Shown here one piece after another: positions 59,217-64,000 of a DNA stretch of 64,000 nt. Origin of the DNA: Streptomyces mirabilis (GTDB lineage Bacteria; Actinomycetota; Actinomycetes; Streptomycetales; Streptomycetaceae). Positions within the stretch are counted from its first letter, which is position 1, and each line of letters begins with the position of its first letter. Under the pieces are notes generated by a model. It worked only from the letters and a program-made list of their open reading frames with translations, ran no database searches and was not told the DNA's origin. Both the position numbers and the translations under genes were made by a program. The DNA lies in contig NZ_CP074102.1 in assembly GCF_018310535.1 (NCBI RefSeq), positions 8,680,001 to 8,744,000 of the forward strand. Direction: 5' to 3'.

Positions 59217-60432
59217 GTGCTGGATTCCTCTTTCGTTGGGTATATGTCCTGGTGGCGGGGTAGTTGACGGTGCTCGGGGGCGGGTGCTGGGCGATGGTTT
59301 TACGAGCACGACCGGGGCGTGACGAGGACGAACGGACCGTCGTTCGCCGATTGTCGCGGGCGCGGAAGGCTCCGCGGGATGCAGTGATGCGGGCCCGGAT
59401 GATCGAGCTGAGCTGGGCGGGGCTACGGGTGCCGGCGATCGCCGTGGAACTGGACTGCAGCCAGAAAACGGTCCGCTGCTGGCTGCACCGCTTCAACCGC
59501 TCAGGCCTGCAAGGGCTGGATGATCTGGGCGGGCAGGGCCGCAAGCGGCGGATCACCGAAGAGGAACGATCTCGGATCATCTCCCTGGTCAAGACCGTCC
59601 CGCCGGGGCGGCTGAGGTGGGAGCCGGTCGGGGAGCTGTGGGCCTTCGACGAGTCCGGGCCACCCGAGTGGACGCTGGATTCCCTGGCCGCGGCAGCGCG
59701 GGCCGAAGGGATCGAGGTGGGGCGCTCACAGGTCCGCCGCATCCTGCTCGCCGAGGGCGTGCGCTGGCGCCGCACCCGGTCCTGGACGCGATCGAAGGAC
59801 CCGGACTTCGTCCCAAAAGGACACGGATCATCGGCCTCTACACCCACCCGCCCGCCGGTGCGACGGTGATCTGCGCCGACGAGCTGGGGCCAGTGATCCC
59901 GCGGACCTTCCCGCCCGCCCCCGCCTGGTCACCCGACGGGCACCGGATCAAAGCGGAACTCGACTACAGCCGCGGACCGGAGAAGACCTGGGTCTACGGC
60001 GGTCTGCGACCAGCCGACGGCCAGGCCGTCACGATGACCGCTTCCTCCCGCAACAGCGTCTTCTACCAGCAGTTCCTGCAACTGCTTGAGGACGCCAACC
60101 CGGAGGGTGAGATCTGGATCGTCACCGACAACCTGTCCAGTCACAACAGCCTGTCCACTCGGACCTGGCTCGAAGGCCATCCCCGGATCCACCACGCCTT
60201 CATCCCCGTCGGTGCGTGCTGGCTCAACCTGCAGGAAGGCTGGTGGCGCATCTTCCGAAAGGCCGCCCTCGCCGGCCGGTCATTCGCCAACCGCGACGAC
60301 ATCGAATACGCCACCACCCTTGCGACCGACCAGCTCAACTCCCGGGCCAACCCCTGGATCTGGGGCAGACCGGCACCGCCAACTCGCTTACTACGGCGCC
60401 GATATGTGTACACCGTTTGAGGAATCCAGCAC
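59217..60432 (+). mobile_element. IS630-family element A at CTAG
   Basis: 1216 bp with 14-bp inverted repeats GTGCTGGATTCCTC at 59217-59230 and inverted at 60419-60432, flanked by TA inside CTAG on both sides. It carries one transposase in two frames joined by a likely -1 frameshift. Its right-hand CTAG is shared with IS701 copy B. Confidence 0.9.
59264..60420 (+). CDS. IS630-family transposase made by -1 ribosomal frameshifting
   Basis: Frame 1 starts at TTG 59264 and runs to 59869: ERTVVRRLSRARKAPRDAVM, LRVPAIAVELDCSQKTVRCW (helix-turn-helix), DDLGGQGRKRRITEEERSRI, QVRRILLAEGVRWRRTRSWT. At 59812-59818 the heptamer CCCAAAA sits in the X-XXY-YYZ phase (GTC CCA AAA). Slipping back one base gives KRTRIIGLYTHPPAGATVIC in the second frame, which runs to 60420. 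The DDE triad is then complete: ICADELGPV, WIVTDNLSSHNS and LNLQEGWWRIFR. Probably functional. Confidence 0.85.
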
Positions 60433-60435
60433 TAG

Positions 60436-61877
60436 TAGGGCTTGGTCAGGTCTGTATTGGTGCTGGTATGTCGCGGTGGCAGGTCGGGCAGGCGCCGGTC
60501 CAGACCGCGAGCAGTGTCTGTAGCTCGCGGACGACCTGGTAGAGGCTCAGGCCGACGCCGTGTCTTTTGGGGCCCGGGCCAGTCGTTGCAGAGTGCAGAA
60601 GGCATGTGCGACAGAGACAAGGGTGACGTGGTGGTGCCAGCCGCCCCAGGTCCGGCCCTCGAAATGGGCCAGGCCCAGGGCCTGCTTCATCTCCCGGTAG
60701 TCGTGCTCGATGCGCCAGCGGAGCTTGGCGAGCCGGACCAGCGTGGTCAGAGGCATGCCGGAGGGCAGGTCGGACAGCCAGAACTGCACCGGCTCGCTCT
60801 CACCGGCAGGCCATTCGGCCAACAGCCAGCACTCTGGCAGCTCCGGGCCGTTGGTGGCCTGCCGAACCTCGCGTCCGGCAGGCCGGATGCGCAAGGCCAC
60901 GAAGCGGGAGTACATCCGCTTGCGGCCGGAGCGGCCGGTGCCAGGCCGGGAGCCTTCACGCCACTGCACCGGCCGAGCTGCCTTCCGCCCCGCCGCGATG
61001 ACCAACTCCTTCACCGACCGTGGCTTGTCGGGATACTTGGCCACCGGCGGGCGTCCGGTCCCGGAGTACGGCTCGGCCACCGGCACCGCGTCGGCGGGCT
61101 GAGCCGACAGCGTGGTGGAGATCCCCACCACGTAATTCAGGCCGCGGGCCTGCAGTCCGTGGCGGAACGCGGCAGCGTCGCCGTATCCGGCGTCCGCGAC
61201 GGCCAGCGGCACCTCGATCCCCCACGAGCGGGTCTCGTCGAGCATGTCCAGGGCCAGCTGCCACTTCTCCACATGCCCGACATCGTCCGGGATGCCGCAG
61301 GCGGTGCGGCGGGCGATCTTGTCCGCATCGGCCTTCGGTGAGGCGGGATCCCAGGTCCGGGGCAGGAACAGCCGCCAGTTGACCGCCGCCGAGGCGGTCT
61401 CGGACGCGAGGTGGACCGAGACGCCGACCTGGCAGTTGGTGACCTTGCCCGCGGTGCCGGTGTACTGCCGCGACACGCATGCCGAGGCAGTCCCGTCCTT
61501 GAGGAACCCGGTGTCGTCGAAGACCAGGGCTTCCGGCCCGATCACCTTCTCCATCCGCCAGGCGAGCTGGGCCCGGATATGTGCGGGGTCCCAGGGGCTG
61601 GTGGTGATGAAGTTGGCCAGTGCCTGACGATTGCCGTCCTCCCCGAGCCGGGCGGCCATCGGCTCGACCGACTTACGCTGCCCGTCGGTCAGCAGCCCCC
61701 GCAGATAAACCTGCCCCCACCGGCGCTGATCCTTGCGCGCGAACGGCTCGAACACCTCCGCCGCGAACGCCTCCAACTCACCACGCACCACAGCAATCTC
61801 GTCCGGAGTCACACACTCTCAACGCCACACCGGGCCGACAGGACACGCACCACCACAACCGACCTGACCAAGCCCTA
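60436..61877 (-). mobile_element. IS701-family insertion sequence, copy B
   Basis: 1442 bp, same 17-bp inverted repeats and orientation as copy A at 1434-2875. Only one base difference was found (61585). Flanked by CTAG at 60432-60435 and 61878-61881, which are also the insertion sites of the two neighbouring IS630 elements. Confidence 0.93.
60547..61812 (-). CDS. IS701-family transposase, copy B
   Basis: 421 residues, identical in protein sequence to the transposase at 1545-2810. The single base change alters a proline codon silently. The enzyme is intact, so at least two active copies lie in this window. See copy A for motifs. Confidence 0.93.
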   Translation of the reverse strand: MTPDEIAVVRGELEAFAAEVFEPFARKDQRRWGQVYLRGLLTDGQRKSVEPMAARLGEDGNRQALANFITTSPWDPAHIRAQLAWRMEKVIGPEALVFDDTGFLKDGTASACVSRQYTGTAGKVTNCQVGVSVHLASETASAAVNWRLFLPRTWDPASPKADADKIARRTACGIPDDVGHVEKWQLALDMLDETRSWGIEVPLAVADAGYGDAAAFRHGLQARGLNYVVGISTTLSAQPADAVPVAEPYSGTGRPPVAKYPDKPRSVKELVIAAGRKAARPVQWREGSRPGTGRSGRKRMYSRFVALRIRPAGREVRQATNGPELPECWLLAEWPAGESEPVQFWLSDLPSGMPLTTLVRLAKLRWRIEHDYREMKQALGLAHFEGRTWGGWHHHVTLVSVAHAFCTLQRLARAPKDTASA

Positions 61878-61880
61878 CTA

Positions 61881-63106
61881 GTGCCGCATCAGCCAACGTT
61901 CGCCCTGTGGTGAGGTGGTGCCCGGTTGCTGCGCCGGGTGGCAGCGGACCGCCAGAATGGTCACGTGGCTGAACGCGTGCAGGTCCGGGAGATCGATGAC
62001 GACGAGGGCAGGCGGTTGCTGCGGATCATCCGCAGAGGCACCGGTTCGGTGGTGACCTGGCGGCGGGCCCAGATGGCGCTGTTATCCGCGCAGGGCATGC
62101 CCATGACGAAGATCGCCGAGGTGACGTTCACCGGTGCGGATCGGGTCCGGGACGTGATCCACAACTTCAACACCGACGGCTTCGACTCGCTCTACCCGAA
62201 GTACAAAGGCGGCCGGCCAAAGACCTTCACGCTGCCCGAGCGTCGCGAGATCAAGAAGATCGCGAAGTCGAAGCCGGCCGAGCACGGCCTGCCGTTCTCG
62301 ACCTGGAGCCTGGTCAAGCTGGCCGACTTCCTGGTCGCCGAGGGGGTGGTCGACGACATCAGCCACGAGGGCCTTCGGGTCCTGCTCCGCGAGGAGGGCG
62401 TCTCGTTTCAACGCGTGAAGACCTGGAAGACCTCACGCGACCCGGACTACGCGGCCAAGAAAGCCCGGGTCGAGCATCTCTACGCCATTGCCGACGGCGA
62501 GGTCATAGCCGAGGAAGGCGAGCCCGAAGTCGTCTTCTGCATGGACGAATTCGGGCCGCTCAACCTCCAGCCCCACCCCGGCCGTCAATGGGCCGAGCGT
62601 GGCGGCCGGCACAGGGATCCCGATCGGGAGCCCCGGCCCCGCCGCCGGGCGACCTACACCCGCCCGCACGGGGTCCGGCATCTGTTCGCCGCCTACGACC
62701 TCGCCAAGGACCAGCTCTACGGGCACGTCAAGAAGACCAAGAACAGGTCGAAGTTCCTGGAGTTCTGCCGCTACCTGCGCTCCCTGCACCCGATGGACGT
62801 GCGCATTGCGATCGTCCGTGACAACTACTCCCCACACCTGACGACGAAGCGGTGCCAGCGCGTCGCGACGTGGGCAGCGGCGAACAACGTGGAGATCGCC
62901 TACACCCCGACCAACAGCTCCTGGCTCAACCGGATCGAGGCCCAGTTCACCGCCCTGCGCCACTTCGCTCTCGACGGCACCGACCACGCCAGCCACAAGG
63001 AGCAGGGGAGCATGATCCGCCGCTATATCATCTGGCGGAACAGGCACGCTGCCGACGAACGCCTCCGCAAGGTCGTGAACAGGGCGAACGTTGCCTGATG
63101 CGGCAC
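61881..63106 (+). mobile_element. IS630-family element B at CTAG
   Basis: 1226 bp. Inverted repeats GTGCCGCATCAG-CAACGTTC at the left end match the inverted right end with one mismatch over about 27 bases. Flanked by TA inside CTAG (61878-61881 and 63106-63109). Different from element A in sequence. Its right-hand CTAG supplies the stop codon of the secreted-protein gene at 63106. Confidence 0.88.
61965..63098 (+). CDS. IS630-family transposase, intact
   Basis: 377 residues from GTG 61965; an upstream TTG at 61926 is possible. Helix-turn-helix region MPMTKIAEVTFTGADRVRDV, then RREIKKIAKSKPAEHGLPFS and FLVAEGVVDDISHEGLRVLL. DDE triad: VVFCMDEFGPLNLQP (Asp), IAIVRDNYSPHLTTK (Asp), TNSSWLNRIEAQFTALRHFA (Glu). 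No frameshift. Should be active. Confidence 0.9.
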   Translation: MAERVQVREIDDDEGRRLLRIIRRGTGSVVTWRRAQMALLSAQGMPMTKIAEVTFTGADRVRDVIHNFNTDGFDSLYPKYKGGRPKTFTLPERREIKKIAKSKPAEHGLPFSTWSLVKLADFLVAEGVVDDISHEGLRVLLREEGVSFQRVKTWKTSRDPDYAAKKARVEHLYAIADGEVIAEEGEPEVVFCMDEFGPLNLQPHPGRQWAERGGRHRDPDREPRPRRRATYTRPHGVRHLFAAYDLAKDQLYGHVKKTKNRSKFLEFCRYLRSLHPMDVRIAIVRDNYSPHLTTKRCQRVATWAAANNVEIAYTPTNSSWLNRIEAQFTALRHFALDGTDHASHKEQGSMIRRYIIWRNRHAADERLRKVVNRANVA

Positions 63107-63564
63107 TAGCCGAGCCGCTCCAGGATCCACTGGGGGCCGCCGTAGGGGGTTACGGTGACATGGTCGCCCTCAGTGGTCAGGCGGCCCAGCTCGCCCCGTT
63201 CGAAGGCGATGGCAACTGGCCCTTCGTCGGGCTGGCCCTGGATCGTCCACCGGTCGGGCCGGCTGCCGCACTGGTCGACGGACACGAGCGGCGGGTAGAT
63301 GGGGATGGGCGCGAGTGCCAGGCAGCGGTCTCTTCCGCGCGCCTCGACGATCTGGGCCATGCCGTCGCCCTGGTTGCGGATCTCCCATACGGGGTTCCAG
63401 TCGCAGGGCGCGAGGCGGCCGCCGTGCGGCCCTTCCGCCAGGCACGCACCAGTGCGTACATCACGGATGTAGTAGAAGCCGTCGTCGGCGGCCTGGGCGG
63501 GAGTGGCCAGCGCCATCACGGCAACGGCGGGCACGGCCAGTGACAGGATCGAGCGAATACGCAC
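63106..63564 (-). CDS. Secreted protein of unknown function, lectin-like
   Basis: 152 residues from GTG 63564. Signal peptide ILSLAVPAVAVMALATPAQA with cleavage after AQA. The mature part has two similar pieces, YYIRDVRTGACLAEGPHGGR and EARGRDRCLALAP...DQCG, with paired cysteines, reminiscent of ricin-B-type beta-trefoil units (CL..., QxW-like DRWTIQG). The TAG stop coincides with the CTAG target of IS630 element B, so the gene end is directly at the IS junction. Confidence 0.7.
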   Translation of the reverse strand: MRIRSILSLAVPAVAVMALATPAQAADDGFYYIRDVRTGACLAEGPHGGRLAPCDWNPVWEIRNQGDGMAQIVEARGRDRCLALAPIPIYPPLVSVDQCGSRPDRWTIQGQPDEGPVAIAFERGELGRLTTEGDHVTVTPYGGPQWILERLG

Positions 63565-63891
63565 GGGACTCCTTAACCGGAAGAGAACGGGGAGGAAGGT
63601 GCGGGCTGACCGGCCCGCGCTGCCAAGCTCACAGAAGCCCGGCGCCCTTCCCGCTGGACTTCCACGCTATGGGCGTCGCGGCGCCCCTGAGCTGGCATCA
63701 ATGCCAAACCGCCCGTGCGGGGGCAGTGGAAGCGCGGCAGCGGTCCACCTGATGCGCCCGGTGTGCGACGGTAGCCGCAAGGGCGCGGTGAAGCGCCGGA
63801 TCCCGCCAGCCTGTGAATCCCGGATAAGCTCCCCATATCCGAGCTGCATGCTGGGTAGAGCGGCGGTGGGTGTCGCCCATACGATGATCGC
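63565..63891. other. Intergenic region between divergent genes
   Basis: About 325 bp. Only short frames with random composition. It should contain the promoters of the secreted protein (minus) and of the gene starting at 63892 (plus); a TACGAT box lies at about 63880-63885. Confidence 0.45.
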
Positions 63892-64000
63892 GTGACGGCC
63901 CGCCGCACCCTTGGCACTGGCCCCCAGGACGCGCACAGCATCCGCGCTGCCCAGGCCGACCTCCTCGATGCAGTCCCCGGAGTCCGTCTCCCCGACCTTG
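63892..64000 (+). CDS. Start of an unidentified gene leaving the window
   Basis: From GTG 63892 an open frame reads TARRTLGTGPQDAHSIRAAQ and then ADLLDAVPGVRLPDL to the window edge. Codon use is natural for Streptomyces. A -10-like TACGAT ends about six bases before the GTG and no ribosome binding site is present, which fits a leaderless mRNA. Function cannot be told from 36 residues. Confidence 0.4.
   Translation, partial: MTARRTLGTGPQDAHSIRAAQADLLDAVPGVRLPDL

Noticed and set aside
1434-61877. A proven 59-kb composite transposon
   Set aside because: The geometry fits, but CTAG flanks every copy because it is the target preference, so target duplication gives no evidence of joint movement.

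Overview
The window reads as Streptomyces or a close relative. It has very high GC, GTG/TTG starts with GGAGG-type ribosome binding sites, a streptomycete-type initiator tRNA with a C1:U72 mismatch, a secreted Tat-signal dioxygenase, and many actinobacterial families (HxlR, TetR, LuxR with NB-ARC, DUF2637, SWIM/SNF2). It is a plastic, accessory part of the genome. Insertion sequences of IS701, IS630, IS5, IS6, IS1182, ISAs1 and an IS3-like type are present, together with fragments of ISL3, IS21 (istB), tyrosine recombinases, an MMPL exporter, a UvrD helicase, a sigma-like protein and a CoiA-like protein.

Layout. 0.1-1.4 kb: two hypothetical reading frames. 1.4-2.9 kb: IS701 copy A. 3.1-4.0 kb: divergent HxlR regulator and SnoaL-like protein with a palindrome between them. 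4.6-13.9 kb: a family of promoters that all carry the palindrome AAACCGATCGGTTT, usually as two copies with centres exactly 24 bp apart. They sit in front of an NmrA-like protein, an SDR plus alpha/beta-hydrolase pair, a DHA2 efflux pump, a second copy of the hydrolase, and TetR genes (one intact, one broken by a 19-bp deletion, one reduced to its first helix). I read this as one TetR regulon built by duplication. 14-20 kb: a gene graveyard around a large HEAT/LRV-like repeat protein and a coiled-coil, lysine-rich winged-helix protein. 20.2-26.6 kb: Tat-exported intradiol dioxygenase, NB-ARC LuxR regulator with an N-terminal zinc-ribbon-like segment, ArsR-type regulator divergent from an MFS exporter. 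26.7-29.4 kb: block resembling part of an integrative or plasmid element (DUF2637 membrane protein, small HTH genes). 29.7-33.1 kb: pentapeptide-repeat membrane protein, small membrane protein, cytochrome P450. 33.3-35.7 kb: an IS6 element joins the tail of an MmyB-type regulator to the tail of a Tn554-like recombinase module. 36-39.8 kb: TetR, quinone-oxidoreductase-like enzyme, F420-reductase-like dinucleotide-binding protein, Old Yellow Enzyme and glyoxalase-fold protein, resembling the nemR-nemA-gloA electrophile-response logic. 39.8-42.8 kb: broken IS1182 and ISAs1 elements. 42.8-48.3 kb: MOSC/ferredoxin-reductase fusion and two alpha/beta hydrolases. 48.4-49.7 kb: broken IS3-like element with an 8-bp tandem repeat. 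50-54.1 kb: SNF2 helicase and SWIM zinc-finger operon, then tRNA-fMet and its terminator. 54.8-59.1 kb: truncated recombinase, IS5, hydrolase with a possible leader-peptide attenuator, and a double-domain Lrp/AsnC regulator. 59.2-63.1 kb: three insertion sequences stacked end to end on CTAG sites (IS630, IS701 copy B, IS630). 63.1-64 kb: a secreted protein and the start of a gene leaving the window.

Themes: small-molecule detoxification and efflux under palindromic repressor sites, and repeated use of the tetranucleotide CTAG as an insertion target. The two nearly identical IS701 copies lie in direct orientation about 59 kb apart and bracket most of the window. No CRISPR array, rRNA gene or complete biosynthetic cluster was seen.
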